A DNA stretch of 64,000 bases from Paraconiothyrium sp. Pb-2020 (GCA_022419385.1 JAJUBI010000001.1:3658001-3722000), one strand, 5' to 3'; shown: positions 10,410 through 23,220, counted from the first letter of the stretch. Notes: generated by a model not told the origin, from the letters alone. Translations and numbers: made by a program.

Positions 10410-12661
10410 ATGCACGCCCCGGGGCCAGGAGAAACCCTACTACCATCGAAACAAGTGACCTCTCTCGATTCGAAACCAACGAGCCTGTTCCGAAAATACA
10501 AAGGATGGAGATTTGGTGTCCTGGCTTGGACGATATCAACATGCATCGTCCTCGCGATGAACTTTTCGCTTGCTGTAGGGACGCTTGCGCGATACGGTTG
10601 GGGCAGGAACGGACAGCCCATAATCTACGAAGGCAAATGCGACACGGTCAGCAAGCTAAGCACAGTAGCTCATTTGCTCATCAACATCATGAGCACGGCT
10701 CTGCTTTGTGCGAGTACCTATTGCATGCAATGCCTGTCGGCGCCGACCAGAAAGGAACTTGATCAAGCACATGCGCGGCAGTCATATCTAGACATTGGGG
10801 TGCTTAGTCCGCGGAATCTTAAGTACATATCGAAGAATCGGAGAGTGCGCTGGCTCATTTTAGGTCTATCCACGATCCCTCTACATCTGTTGTAAGTGCG
10901 GCTCACCACTTTACCAACTATCTAAATTGACTAGCACAGTTACAACTCGGTGGTTTTCGCCTCATCTGGGACAAAACTTTACTACTCGTTTCTAGTCAAA
11001 GAATCTTTCCTTACGGGGGATCCTGCTTTCGACCATTTCAACAGTGCAGGATTCGTATACCCTCAAAACATCAACGAAAGCTTTTATGAAGTCTCGCTAG
11101 GCGAAAGTCCCGACTTCAAGGCACACACCTATGCATCTTCCTCGGAAGCTGAGGCTCGAAGAATGAAAGAGCTATATTCCCAAGACCGTCTTGAGCGCCT
11201 GGAGACGCCCGAGTGTCTCAAAGCCTACGTCACTCAATTCCAAACAAGAGGCAACGTACTGTTAGTATCAAAAAGAACCGACTTCCAGGATCCCGACATT
11301 GTATCAACCCTGGGAGGTCCCTGGTACTCACAAGACTGGGTGTGTGGGTCAGATAAGTGCGATAAGAACTCTCCCCTTGCGAAGCAACTCTGGGAACAAC
11401 CCGAAACTTGGAGATTCGCGTACGGCATCCATACCACTGAGTCTTACAATCTTGGGACAGGATACAGTGTTGCGTACTGCCTTAGTGAACGCCCCTCCGA
11501 GCGATGCAGACTGCAGTGCAGCCTGCCTTTAATGATCGTTGTAGTTCTTGTCAACATTGCAAAAGTTATATGCATGTTCAGCATGCTCTACATGCTTGAA
11601 GGGAAGATAGACACGGCGCCGATCATGAGCATTGGAGATGCGATGGCATCTTACTTACAGCGGTCAGATGATTATACCAAGGATATGTGTCTCGCGACGA
11701 TGGACGACATAAGAACAGCAATGACGATGAGCCACCGGTGGGATACCCGGCCAAAGGAGTATAAAGGGATACGCCGCCGTCGGTTCCGTGCAGCTAGTCG
11801 AACTCGATGGGGTATCTGCTGCGTACTGTAGGTTGCTGCTTAATAACCTACAAGAGTCTACGGATGCTAACGTCTTCAACCAGATACATCGCTATCCTCG
11901 CTTTTACCGCCTGGCTACTTCGACTAGGCACAAGCGTAGCAACAGCCGGCAACGCAACAGGCGCCGAGCTAATCATATCTCTAGGCTTCGGCCAAGTAAA
12001 CAACCGCACAACCCTCCACCTCCCCCTAACGCAACTCGTCACAAACGCCATCATCGCGAACACCCCCCAGGTGATCCTCTCCTGGATCTACTTCTCCTAC
12101 AACGGCCTCCTCACGCTGATGAGCCTAGCCCGAGAATGGGAATCATACGGCCTCCAACACAAAGGTCTCCGTGTCTCCGTCGCGCCAGAAGGAGCTCAGC
12201 GCTCGACGTATTTCCTCCAGCTACCCTATCGCATCGCCATCCCCTTCAGCATGCTCTCTGCGTTCCTCCACTGGCTCGTCTCGCAGTCTTTCTTCATGGT
12301 CAGCGTCCAGCTCTACGGATATGATGAGGCACAAGGCTGGATGTTTATGCCGGATAACCCTGGGACGCGAGTCTCGGTCGGATACTCGTTGCTACCTCTG
12401 CTGGTTCTGTTGGGCACGGGCGCCGTTATGCTCATAGCGATATCAGTACGGGGGCTCATGTTGTTGAAGTCGACAACGCCCATTGTGGGTAGTTGTAGTG
12501 CGGCTATTGCGGCTGCGTGTCAGCCGCTCGGCGAGGACGACGGGGATGCTAGTGCGCAGAAGGTGAAGTGGGGGGTTATGGGGAGGAAGCAGAAGTTTAG
12601 GCATTGTGGGGTTTCGAGAAGACCTGTGGGGGCGCTGGTGCCGGGGAAGGAGTACAGGTAG
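10410..12661 (+). CDS. DUF6536 multi-pass membrane protein
   Basis: A fungal integral membrane protein of unknown function, 715 aa from three exons: 10410-10891, 10940-11827 and 11884-12661. The diagnostic N-terminal part is present: a GWRFG start, a first membrane helix, EGKCDTVSKLSTVAHLLIN, then STYCMQCLSAPTRKELDQAH and LDIGVLSPRNL. About eight hydrophobic segments are visible, the later ones around PLMIVVVLVNIAKVICMF, YIAILAFTAWLLRL, ILSWIYFSYNGLLTLM and RIAIPFSMLSAFLHWLVS. Both introns have consensus donors (GTAAGT, GTAGGT) and restore frame, and each lies in or beside a membrane helix. The gene is convergent with the NLR gene, with only 137 bases between stop codons. Molecular function is not known for the family. 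Confidence 0.88.
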
Positions 12662-12798
12662 TTGTATAGATAATACAATCAACTTGGGAACAGGTACTTT
12701 TCTTGGTCTATTGTTCGAAGTCGTGTAGTAGAAGCGATACATGGTACTCGACCTCCCTTGCAGGGTCTATAGCAACTAACACGCTACCATACCCATCT

Positions 12799-15700
12799 CT
12801 ACCTTCGTCCTCCGTCGCGATAGAACTCTATGAGAGCCTGAACTTCTGGCGCAACGTCATCCCTAGGTGGTTGGGCTCCCATATCAAGCAGCAATTGAAC
12901 CATTTTCTTGCGTTGGTTCTTCGCAGCCCACGAAAGTGCCGTCCAGCCATCTATATCCTTAGACTCTAGGTCGGCGCCCTTATCAAGCAGTAGTTTAACT
13001 ACGGCCTCGTGCCTATACGTTGCAGCTACCCACAGCGGCGTCCGGCCATCTATATCCTTAGACTCTAGGTCGGCGCCCTTATTAAGCAGTAGTTTGACTA
13101 CAGCCTCGTGCCCCTCCATTTCAGCAAATGAAAGTGGTGTCAGGCCATTTCTGTCCTTAGGCTCTAGGTCGGCGCCCTTATTAAGCAGTAGTTTAACTAT
13201 GGCCTCGTGTCCATTTCCCGCAGCGTATAATAGCGGCGTCCAGCCATCTCTGTCCTTAGAATCTAGGTCGGCGCCCTTATCAAGCAGTAGTTCAACTACG
13301 GCCTCTTGCCCTTTCATCGCAGCTAACGACAGCGGCGTCTGGCTATATCTGTCCTTAGGCTCTAGGTCAGTGCCCTTATCAAGTAGTAGCTTAACTACAG
13401 CCTCGTGCCCCTCCTCCGCAGCTATCGAAAGTGACGTCTGGTTGTAAGTATTATCCTTAGACTCCAGGTCGGCGCCTTTTTCAAGCAGGAGACTCGCGAC
13501 TGCACTATGCCCAAAATATGACGCCACCATAAGACCCGTAGTAAACTTGGGATCGAACATACGTCTAGACTCGATATATTTTTCGAACCACACCGAATAA
13601 AATTTCGAGTTTGGATCAGATATTCCCAAAGCAAGACGTGCCATGACGGCATCGTCGTTGCCGATACAAGCCTCATAGTAGTGAGAATTCCAAAACTTGG
13701 CCGAATAGTCCAGGAGGGTATGGCTATCAACGTGGTGCCTGGCCCCCGGGGTTGAATCCTCTAGCAGACTAGCGTCAGAGTTGAAGAAGTTAAGATAGCG
13801 CATGCAGATCCCCGAAAGAACGGCATTCGCTTGATGGAGAGTAATGGAGTGATGCCACCGTAGCTCCGTGGAGATAGTGGTAGACGATGGCAGATTATCG
13901 AGGAGGAACTCTCGAGCAGTTTGATGAAGGAAATAGATCTTGCCATGATAAACTGAAATAAACAGCCCGCACCAAGATCTCAGGCGTGACTTGAAGTCCT
14001 GTTCCTCTTCCAGGTCGATGTCGTCGATAGCCTTTACCGAGTCATCTATATTTACGGCAACGTTCATTTCGGTGAGAGTTAGTGGTCGGCCCGCTGCTAA
14101 AATGATCGTCAAGGCCTTCCGAACCATCGAGTCTTCCTTGGACTTGTTCAGAATCTGCTCATATGCTTGATTGACGTTCTTGGGCAGCGTTTCAATAGCG
14201 AGCTCGACTCCCTTTGGTGTCTTTTTGAAGCCTTCCTCCAAGAAGTCGAACACAAGATATACCCAGAGATATGTACGGTGTGTAAGGCTAAGCAAACGAT
14301 CTTCTAGGCAACTCTTAACGTTGCTTGGAAGGTCATGATCTTTAGCCAACTGTTTGACTTTGCATTTGACCACACAGTTCACTTCTCGATTAATGATTCC
14401 TGACTCTTCCTCCCCTGGAATGTGAATACGCGGGAAATCATCCAGCAGGCATCGGAACTTGGATAGGATCTGCTCGTATGGGCGGCTCGTTAAAAGATAC
14501 TTCAGCTTGCTATGGTGGGACTGGTTTTTGAGAAACTGTCTCCTTACGTTCCGCATCAAATCCTCAAACTCTGGTTCGGCACATTCGTCTAGGGCATCCA
14601 GGACTATGATAACCGATCCAGCCTGGGGATCGTTCACGGCATCTTTAAAGACAGCCCAAAGCGACCCTGTCGAGTTGGTCAGGCCCGTCCCGTCTTTTTC
14701 GAATCGCTTCATGGCATGGTGGATCAGGGACGGCTTCTGGGAGAAGAGTTGGTGGAGCAGAGCACAAAGCGCGTGACGGACTGTGTTCTGGTCTTGATCT
14801 TTGAAGAAGAAATAGCAAATGGTCGCCGATCGTGGTAAGATTTGGTCGATCAAGTACTTGGCCAAGACAGACTTTCCACACCCAGGGTCCGCTGAGACTA
14901 GCAGTGGTCCTGACTCCTGATTCAACCACTCATGGAAATAGGGATGGTTTAGAAACCACTTGCATGTGCCTTCTACCCGTTTTTCCACGCGGTCTTTGTA
15001 CCACTCATATGTGACATTCTTGGTGCTCTCGGTGAGGCGGAACAAATGAAGGCACTCTTGCTGCTTGTCGGAACGCTTCCGCTTGAGTGCGTTTCGCTGG
15101 ATTTCAAGTTGCTCTTGCGCAATGTCCCGGTGCGCCTCTGCAACTTCTTGGAGGCCTTTCATAATTACATAAGTTAACGTTCATTGATCGGATAACCTTG
15201 GTCTCGGTTAGACTAACCAGATAATACCTCGCTTATTCTCTTCTCAGCCTCCACTCTGCTTGGTGGGATTTTACAGAGAAGATCTTTCGCATACGCTGCC
15301 GCCATCATCGCTGCATACCCTTGCCACTCCTTATTTTTATGCGAGTCAGAGTAATCGCATATGCCGCGAATGACTAAACAAGGGAAATTGTTCATCAAGC
15401 CGGCCGCCTCCATTTCGAAACACATAACGTCTTTTTCTGCTGCGAGTTTGTCTCTAACGAAAGCATCCTTCATCAACTGGTTCGCTGAAGCAATTAAGCC
15501 GTAATGAATCGTCGGACTGTCATCCTCTTCGGTGCGTTCAGGTCGTGATACCAAGGTTGACGGATCGTTGCCGCAGCTTTCCATACAGCTTGCTCCGTCA
15601 TCTACAGGATGAACCACGCCGCTACGATACAATATGTCGCTGCTTGGATTTGGCCGTATGTACTTGTTCCGAAGCCTTCGCTTCTTCTCGAGAATTTCGT

Positions 15701-16247
15701 TGATGGCACTCTCAAATTGATGGCCGTCTGACTCATATTCCGCTTTAAGCGTATTCACTGCCGCCAGCAGGACTCTTGGGGGCTTGTTCAAGAACGCCGT
15801 TGTTCGGAAACTCTGAGCTTGTATCGTCTTGCCGAAGTCATACTGAAACACACCACCGTTTCCATCCCTAGGGTTGCTGACTACAATGTCGCCAAGACGG
15901 ATGTCATGCTTTTTGCTTGGAGCACCACCACCAATGCCGACCATCAAACCGAGCCTGATGTTAGGAAAGCTGTGCAGCATGTCTCTCGCGACGCTTGCTG
16001 CCGACGCTATGCCGTACTCGCCGTCGGGCAAGACGGCAATAACAACATTATGTTTCCCAACCCTGCCTAGTGTGTAGATATTGTCGTCATTCTGCGACAC
16101 GTAGTCTGGCCCTTCGTGCCTTTCGTCAAGGAAGGCTTGCGCAGCGACAAGCTCTGTCGTTATAGCGCAGATCCAGCCGATGGTGTAGTTGTTGTTCCGG
16201 TCAGACATGTCTTGCTGGCGAGAATAATGGGGTCTGGTAGGATCCAA
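12799..16247 (-). CDS. NLR-like PNP-NACHT-ankyrin protein
   Basis: A fungal NOD-like receptor of 1,128 aa in two exons, 16247-15218 and 15155-12799. The 62-base intron (15156-15217; GTTAGT donor) joins a Gly codon, so the two long frames are one gene. Residues about 22-335 form a nucleoside phosphorylase-like (PNP_UDP_1) domain with TIGWICAITTELVAAQAFLD, a GIGGGAP turn and VMCFEMEAAGLMN. The NACHT NTPase has Walker A SADPGCGKS near 431 and Walker B IIVLDALDEC near 529. Seven 33-residue ankyrin repeats fill about 881-1115. Family members sense non-self and trigger incompatibility or defence. The ankyrin units are nearly identical in DNA, which is typical of recently amplified, fast-evolving recognition repeats. 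A second in-frame Met lies 13 codons into the frame. Confidence 0.93.
12935..13500 (-). repeat. Near-identical ankyrin-coding tandem repeat, 99-bp unit
   Basis: About six consecutive 99-base units encode HEAVVKLLLxKGADLESKD-type ankyrin repeats at the 3' end of the NLR gene. Neighbouring units share long identical blocks around the Leu-Leu-Leu and Gly-Ala-Asp-Leu codons, while codons for the predicted variable surface positions (after Asp-Gly, and before the His-Glu) differ. This supports recent unit duplication or gene conversion. Confidence 0.8.
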
Positions 16248-17488
16248 GAGCTTCGGGGCGGCGATTTCGAAACTCCAGGCAGGACGGTTTCTTGCGTTGG
16301 GTGCTTCGGTAGTGAGGTTTGGTTGCCTTAGGCAAACAGAATAAAGTGCTTCGTGCCTTGCAAGAAGTAGAGGAAACGGATTTCGATCCCGTCAAAAAGA
16401 AAAAGGATAAGCTTTGAGGGAGGTTGAGAAGGATGAAAGGTGGAGTCAAGGCGACTGAGTTCAGCTCCGCTGGGCTGAAACGGCCGGCTGTGTTGATATG
16501 CAGCACAGCCGCAGCCACAACTGCACGTCGAGTGATTTTGACAGCCTCGGTCGACCTATCAAATTTGAACAAGAAAAAATTGCTGGCTGACGTTAGGAAG
16601 ATGATCTGTCTTGAATCGGAGTTGTTTTTTGTGCGGTCGCGCCAGAAGGTATAACTATAACTAGTCTCTGTATAGGTTGTGTCTTCAATAATCACAGTGC
16701 CCGGGCAGAGTGGGCTTTTCTGAACATGGCGTTTTCACTATTCAGGGCAAAGTCTATTGTCAAGGCTACTGCCCGAGGTGTCTGAGTGCTTTCATTGTTC
16801 CTTTCGTGCACATCTAGCGATATTCGTAGCAGATGGTAAAAACGTAAATAATTTGAATTCGTTCCCCTAGCAGAAAGCGCGATGGCCACGGGCCGCCGCT
16901 CGTATGAATTGCCTTCGTACCTTCCTCCGCATCCCATTCACCGGTCACCATCTTCCGCGGGTCACATGCAAAACGTCGTATGTTACCGGTATCTGCAAAC
17001 CGAATGGGAAGCAGCCAAACGTGGCGGTCGCTGATTGCACTGGAATTATCGCTTAGCCTTGACGTCACGCATGCATGCTATATAATCGCTCGAAGCGTGG
17101 GGTCAGATGGCCCAGCAGCGCATGAGATTGGCTGATTGATCCGTCTTGCTCATAGCCGAGAGTTAAATGGCTAATTTACGAAGTTATTTGCGATACAATG
17201 ACAGTCCAATCCGCTGAAGCCACAGCCAGCGCAGAGCTGGAGTCGACTATGCACCCTGTTCCCTTCTTGGCGATTATCTTAGAAATCTGAAGATCCTTAC
17301 CAATACTGTACGTTTTGAGGTTGCTTGACCCTTTTGGGGGTACATTGCTCCCCGCCGACGCCAATACCTGTGGGGTTCTTATAAGACTTCGGCTCTATGT
17401 TAGTCTGATCTTTCGATATCATAAACTTGAATAATTTCAGCGTCATTCGAATCCACATCGTGATTGGTTTCTCAGTTGAGCGCCAACT
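16248..17488. other. Divergent intergenic, NLR / CorA-like
   Basis: 1.24 kb between two divergent start codons, so it should contain both promoters. No coding signal was found. Short frames on either strand lack codon structure or splice support. Confidence 0.55.
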
Positions 17489-19005
17489 ATGACTGTCATC
17501 TACTCACTCGCAACAGTACTAGAATACCACTGTGAGCCTAAAACTATCGAGTGCAGATTCGCTGCAAGCTCCTGACATTCTTGTAGCCTCGACTGGAACC
17601 TGGAAATCACATCGTGTTGACCTTCTGGGTCAGAATGTGACTCTACCGGAAGTATGCTACATGTGAGACAAGAGAATGTTCGTTATATACAGATTGCTAA
17701 ATCGATGTTCCAGCTTCTTAGAGTCTGGTGACTGGTTTAACAAGCACTGCCCAAAAAGCGATCGCACGAAGATCTTAGCGCCGTTCCAAGCGCCAGACTT
17801 TCTCAGCAACAAGACCTGCACCAAACTTAACGGCTACTTTGGTTCCCAGAGCTTCTTTTCCTCCAATGATGACGATAAGAACACGCTTCAAAGTCTCAGT
17901 GCGTCCTCCACCGTACCTCCTGGTCGAAAATGAGCTCACCACTGCATTGTTAACATAGGCGCGTGGTTTAGGATCCTTACCAAGAAGATTATTAGGCCGG
18001 AGGAAGGAAAAACAGAAGAGGGTAAAGACTACCTCTGGTATGAAATGGGTTTCTTCACGTGGTGGAACAGCTCGACCACCTGCAGGGTCTTGTGTATCGG
18101 CGCACCACAGGAGATGAACACGGAGTTAAAGACCCTCCTCTTGGGGCCCCAGCCGCCATCTTTTGAGCTGCAAGACCCTTTTGCAATGCTCCGACCCCTC
18201 TTCGACGAGATTATCAAACTCTGTGATGAGAACACATGGCGTGTGGCAAAGTCAGTTCGCGTCATCGAGCGTGTACGACGCCTTCTTCTATGCAATCAAT
18301 TCTGTTAAACGCTAACACCGTGAAAATTCAGAATAGGAGGGACAGTCCCGACTTTGAAGGACTACGCAATCTAGCGCGGCACACAGGACATTTAGTAGAA
18401 GTAGAACAAGTCGCTATTGAGACGATGGAACAGCTTGTTGGTTGGCAGGAGAGCAACTTCAAGAACCTGAAGGGTCTCACCAAGACATATGAGATGCAAG
18501 CGAAGGAATACCTGTTATTCCAGTTGCAAATGATGAAGAGCTTGAGATGGCGTGCGCAGTCCACCCAAGATCGGCTAGAGGAGGAGATTACTCTGGTAGC
18601 CCACGTACCCTGGTGAATGAGGTCGTGATGTGATTAGCGCTAACTTGGCATGTAGGCATACAATATGCTTGCGAGCTCGGACAACGCGATTATCAAATCG
18701 ATTACTTTTCTGACGATGATCTTCTTGCCAGCGACTTTTATATCGGTAAGTACTACGGATATGTGCCGTCCTGTTCGTCGAAGTGCTTACCTATGCTGTC
18801 CTAGGCACTCTTCAGCAACACCTTCTTCTCCTTCGCAGAGGACGGGTGGCAAATCTCTCACAAGTTCTGGATCTACTGGGTTATTGTCATTCCTTTGACT
18901 ATCATTGTACTTTTTGGCTGGTGGCGGTGGCTTGGAGGGTCATACGAGGTCATCCGAGACCAGTGGCTGCACAATCGAAAACGCCGTAGTCTTCCGGAAG
19001 CCTAG
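17489..19005 (+). CDS. CorA-like two-helix membrane protein
   Basis: 390 aa from seven short exons: 17489-17531, 17587-17662, 17714-17898, 17959-18272, 18332-18595, 18656-18745 and 18805-19005. All joins keep frame, and most introns have GTAAGT/GTGAGC-type donors and CTAAC-like branch sites. The middle has SAWFRILTKKI, EMGFFTWWN and LARHTGHLVEVEQVAIETM, then RAQSTQDRLEEEITLAYNML and the membrane helix SITFLTMIFLPATFIS, followed by a second helix WIYWVIVIPLTIIVLFGW and a basic tail. This is the layout of the fungal CorA-like (Mg2+ transporter-like) family. The Gly-Met-Asn signature of true CorA channels is not visible after helix 1, so ion transport is not assured. The first two exons are the least certain. 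Confidence 0.78.
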
Positions 19006-19900
19006 GTCGATAGTGGAAGTGTGCGAACTACCGTAGTAGCGCTATGTCCTATAAGTCGGTCAACTTAGACGAGCTTTGAAAATAGTATCTTACTTTGGTG
19101 GTATAGCTGCTAACCCACCATCGCTGCTAGCCCGTGTCTATGAGACCATAACATTCAAAGCAATAAAGCCCGGATAAAGAGTATGCATACCGATCTCGTC
19201 TCAAAATGTGGGGTTACCTGAATCGCCAAATGGAGCAGATGCAACATCCGAAGTAGCAAGTCGCAACGCACACACTGCCGTTAGGGAGGGGGTTATCCGT
19301 TCGCTATTGGCATGTTGGGCTGCAGACATCGTTCAGCTGATATGTCCGACCGGTCACGGCACATGCCATGTTCAGCCTTGTGTTATCTGTTCGGCAGGCC
19401 CCCGAGTGCGAGGTCTGTGGGGGAGCGGTTCGCATGTCTGCCATCGGCACATGAGGCGAGAGGTCTCGGTCGATTGACTTGTGAATGTGCTACGGTTGTG
19501 TGCCAGGTATTTTCCGTTAGACCTAAGCAACCTTCACTCTTCAGGCTGCTCCACTTCCTTGGTCCTGATCTCTCCCTCGATCCCAGCGATATAAGTACGT
19601 CTGCTTACGCCGCGCGACAGACCGCCGCTCGGGAGCCCCCTACAACGCCGGATACCATGTGCACAGAGTACCGAAAGCACAACCTCGCAATTTTTAGGCA
19701 CTCTATATTAACTATAATAAGCTTTAGAGACATAAAGATAGATAGTGTCGAGATTGTGGTCATAGCCCTCCTCGTGGGTCGGTCTGCATACTCGCGATGC
19801 CATAGGTCCTCACCCTCGGACTCCAGTTCAGTGCTTTGCACGTTATCGTCCGCACTGTTAGGTATGACCGTAATACTCCTCGTGTATTTGTTCGCACCAA
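19006..19900. other. Intergenic
   Basis: Convergent 3' ends of the CorA-like and isochorismatase-like genes. There is a short AT-rich patch at about 19690-19750 that resembles RIP-altered DNA. The longest plus-strand frame (19312-19950) has no recognisable domain and is not accepted as a gene. Confidence 0.5.
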
Positions 19901-20565
19901 TCACACCTCCCAATCCTCCCATCCCACGACCCTTGCCCCCAACTCCTTAAGTTCCCCCTCAACCCCCTGCTCTACTTCCTCCGCCCTCTTCCCCTCAAGA
20001 TCATACGTCGAATGCGCTCCCTGTAACAGCACAACCTCAAATCCCTCCTTTAACGCACCCTTGCACGTACTTAACACACAGCACTCACTTTGTATCCCAA
20101 ACGCGATAATAGTCTTCACGCCCCTGCTCTTCAACTCGGTAGCTAGATGGGGGTTGGATTGGAAGGTGTCGCCTACGACATCTATGAATCAAGTACGGAT
20201 AGAAAAGTGAAAAGGTAAGACTGAATGGGAACTAAAAAGAGAAGATGGCAAGAAAGGGGAGGCATACGAACAGTCTTATACACGAGGCGTTCAGTCTCAT
20301 CACCTTCTCTTACGGGGAAAACAAGTTCCCATGGTAGACTTCCGCGCACTAAATCTCCTTCTTCAGCACGTTCTTCATGCTGCACGATTACGATCTCAAG
20401 ATCTGGATCGCGGCCTTTGAGGCGCGCTGCATCAATTGTGGCGCGGGCTTTGTGCAAGATACCGGTTCCTGCTTGGATGACACGTTGGGCGTGTGGGACG
20501 CGAGTGGATGGGTTGATGGCAAGGGAGTGTTGGATATCGATGTTGAAGAGGGCTGTGTGGGGCAT
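19901..20565 (-). CDS. Isochorismatase-like (cysteine hydrolase) protein
   Basis: 192 aa, exons 20565-20269 plus base 20268, then 20181-19901. The intron (20182-20267) has donor GTATGC and acceptor CATAG and rebuilds Lys-Thr-Val-His-Val-Val-Gly-Asp-Thr-Phe, a family hallmark. Catalytic features are visible: Asp in LFNIDIQHSLA near the N terminus, and the nucleophilic Cys in FGIQSECCVLSTCKGA, followed by GAHSTYD. The frame is open up to 20658, but the ATG at 20565 gives the usual start (MPHTALF). Relatives hydrolyse amide or vinyl-ether bonds in nicotinamide, ureidoacrylate or isochorismate. The substrate here is unknown. Confidence 0.88.
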
Positions 20566-21555
20566 AGTTTGGAAACAGAGGTTGGAGATGATGGTTTGGA
20601 GTGCAGGGTTGAGGCTGGGGATGAGATGGGTAGTGTGAGTCATTCTGGTAGTAGTCACCGTATTTTATCACTCATCGGCGCAAATCGGTCAACGGCGCAC
20701 CCCACCAAAATTGCGACGCCTCCTTCACAGAACGCGCCATACTACCTCACTGGGTACATCTGGTTAAGATAGAACAAGACTAAAGGGGTAGAGGCGAAGA
20801 GCGGTAATAAACTAATACTGGGATTCATGCGTAATGCTTTTCGTATCGTAACTTCGAGCGCTTCGGTAGCTTGTCGCACATTTCGGAACAGAATGTCTTA
20901 CTTCTTCCGTTGGTGCGATCTCATGAAACAAGGCCTCAGTTCATACACACAGCGGAAGGAGATTATGCACCAATCTTTTCTTGTACCAGCCCCAGCCCTA
21001 GAAGACCTATCTCGGTCTGGCACGCAAGCGGCTGATAATAGTGGAATCAAAACGATGATGTAGCGCTGAACTATTGCTAGTAGTGTATCAACTCCACGTT
21101 CTCAATGTTCGCCGCATTATACACCAGCCACAGGAAGTGGCCATCACAAAGACTCATACAACACTCAAGACCACTACAAATTCGAATATAGTTGCCAAGT
21201 TAATATAAACGCACATATAAGCGTGGCAACCATGGCCTCGATATTAGCAGACAGATCTTGTAAGTCTTGCCGCGCGATGATGGTTCAGATCGTCACACCT
21301 TTTTGAGTCGGAAGAGAGACACGTAAGTTCATTCAAATTGAAGACATAGCAAGACAAGACAACACTCCACGAGAAATGATTTCAAGTCGCTGTTCAATAC
21401 CTTTCAAATCAGCACATGCACGTGGACGTAGGCCGAGTGAGACTTCGCCAGCACTGTGTAAGTTGAGAGACTATCAATCTACGTTCCCTGGAGGAAACAT
21501 CAGGCGCAAATGTACCCCCATGTAGTCCGTGTAGTGTACAGTGTCGGTTCGCCGT
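20566..21555. other. Intergenic
   Basis: About 1 kb between the isochorismatase-like gene and the 3' end of the truncated HET-type gene. A small plus-strand frame at 20827-21063 has no support. No RNA gene or repeat was recognised. Confidence 0.5.
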
Positions 21556-23220
21556 CTAACTGGGTCTTTGCCGTCTCTTCCAAAGAGGAAAACCGATCGC
21601 TAGCAACGCGATAACAGCCATTGGTATGCTGACGCCTAATCCGATCTTCGCGCCTGTTGATAGGCCGCCTGGTGGCGGCGATGGGGAATCAATGATTGAG
21701 GATGATGCGGTTGGCGTTATTGGAATTGTTCCCGTGGGTACTTGAGGGCTCGGAGTCATAGCAGTCTACGGTAATGCTCAAAATCAGTACTAAACAGTAC
21801 TAGTTACAACCTGAACGGCTTCGACAATGAGCTCAGATATTCGATGGCGGTATACCTTAGTCTCATGAATCCTAGCGCTGACATTGAACCTAATTCCTTC
21901 GCCGCCTGGTGTGATAATGTGGTCGATGTCGTCTTCGGTAGTCTGATTTTGGATATAGTAATAAAAGCCACGTTTGTCGGCCTTTGAAAAAGTAGCACCT
22001 TTCCGCACCATGATTCCACTGGTAACAGTATGTATGGATATGGAAAATGTGGAGTTTTGCCCATTCCGTGGTGATTCGAAGCAGAACTCGATCAGTTTCC
22101 CATGCCTCAAGTAACTTTCCATCGTGAGAGCCAATGTCTTGGGGTCCCATATCAGACCCTGTCCATTCACCCTCCCTTTTCGTAGTGTAATGTTCAACCT
22201 CGTCACATTCTTGACTCGATAACCTAACTCATGAAGATTTCTGGATTCATTGACGATAACTTGTTCGTGGCCAACGTAGTCCTCTCCTGCGAAAGAGTCT
22301 GTTCCATACCTAGAAATGAGAATCGCGCCAAGGAATGACCTTACAGCAGCTCTTGGACCTACAGCTAACGTAACGGCAGTGGCCGCTTTTGTGGAAATGA
22401 CAATCCGTGTCATTTTTCGTACTGTAGGGCCATCATCATCAATAGCTGATACGAGCGGAATACCCAAGTATGTCTGACTTGTACCTGATGAGCAGCTGAG
22501 CAACCGAATCCACCTGTCACCTGATTGTGAGGTGATATCATCGTCCGGCTGGTCCACTGGAACAAGCGGGAGTTTTATTTGTAAGCCAACGTTTGTTAGT
22601 GCGAATGGAGAGGTTGGCCTTGGTGTGTAACTTAGGTTGGCGCAGTGAATGAAGTCCTTTGGAGAGTTTGCCAGCAAATCCGCTTCGATAGAGGCCTCAG
22701 CCATGTCTGCCTTCACATTGTCCGACGCTAGTTCTAGAGGATGGTCCATCTCCGGCTCCAGACCCCAAGCGAGGATAGAGTCGTCGTCAGCTCTTCTGAT
22801 GATCTCTTCCTGGAGGCGAAGAAAAGCCCGATCGCCTTCACCATATAAGAGAGGCATATTTACATCGAAGATTTCTAGGAGACAATACGCCATGCCTTCT
22901 AGACGTGTCGTTTCTCTATGTGAGGCCCATGACATCCTCTTAGCAACGCAGAAGAAGCTAATTGCGACATTCTCATCGTCAGTATCCGGTGGACGCAGAG
23001 CTTCTGCGTCTATTCCCGCTATCTCGGATATCCACTCTGGGTGCTCTGATCTTTTCCCCATCTCACTCCACTGTCGGTCATGAAAGATCACATCGTTCGG
23101 TGCCAACAGCTCTTGTAGTGTCCAGCCTCGTGTAAACCATCTACTTTTAGAGAAACTTTCGTTCATATTAGCCACTAGGACGTCCGAAAGATACGCATAA
23201 CAGCAAGTAACATTTCTATG
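21556..23220 (-). pseudogene. 5'-truncated HET-type incompatibility gene with C-terminal membrane anchor
   Basis: The open frame starts at 23220 just after a stop (TAG 23221-23223) and reads Cys-Tyr-Ala-Tyr-Leu-Ser-Asp, then SRWFTRGWTLQELLAP, YCLLEIFDVNMPLLYGEG and FLRLQEEIIR. These are the second half of a HET (heterokaryon incompatibility) domain and its usual follow-on. The N-terminal HET motifs are absent, and the DNA upstream is AT-rich and non-coding. A 46-base intron (21765/21811; donor GTTGTA) links the C-terminal beta-rich part to a Pro/Ser/Thr linker and one membrane helix (GLGVSIPMAVIALLAIGFPLW) followed by basic residues. The truncation suggests a dead gene, though a remote upstream exon cannot be excluded. 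Confidence 0.72.

Noticed and set aside
12908..13447. 179-codon plus-strand frame of regular Ser-rich repeats
   Set aside because: It is the antisense of the ankyrin repeats of the NLR gene, so its periodicity is explained by them.
12908..13500. CRISPR-like regular repeats
   Set aside because: The 99-bp periodicity is coding (33-residue ankyrin units) with no spacer pattern, and the genome is eukaryotic.
19312..19950. 212-codon plus-strand frame
   Set aside because: No family, Arg/Ser/Pro-biased, and crosses into the isochorismatase-like gene and an AT-rich patch.
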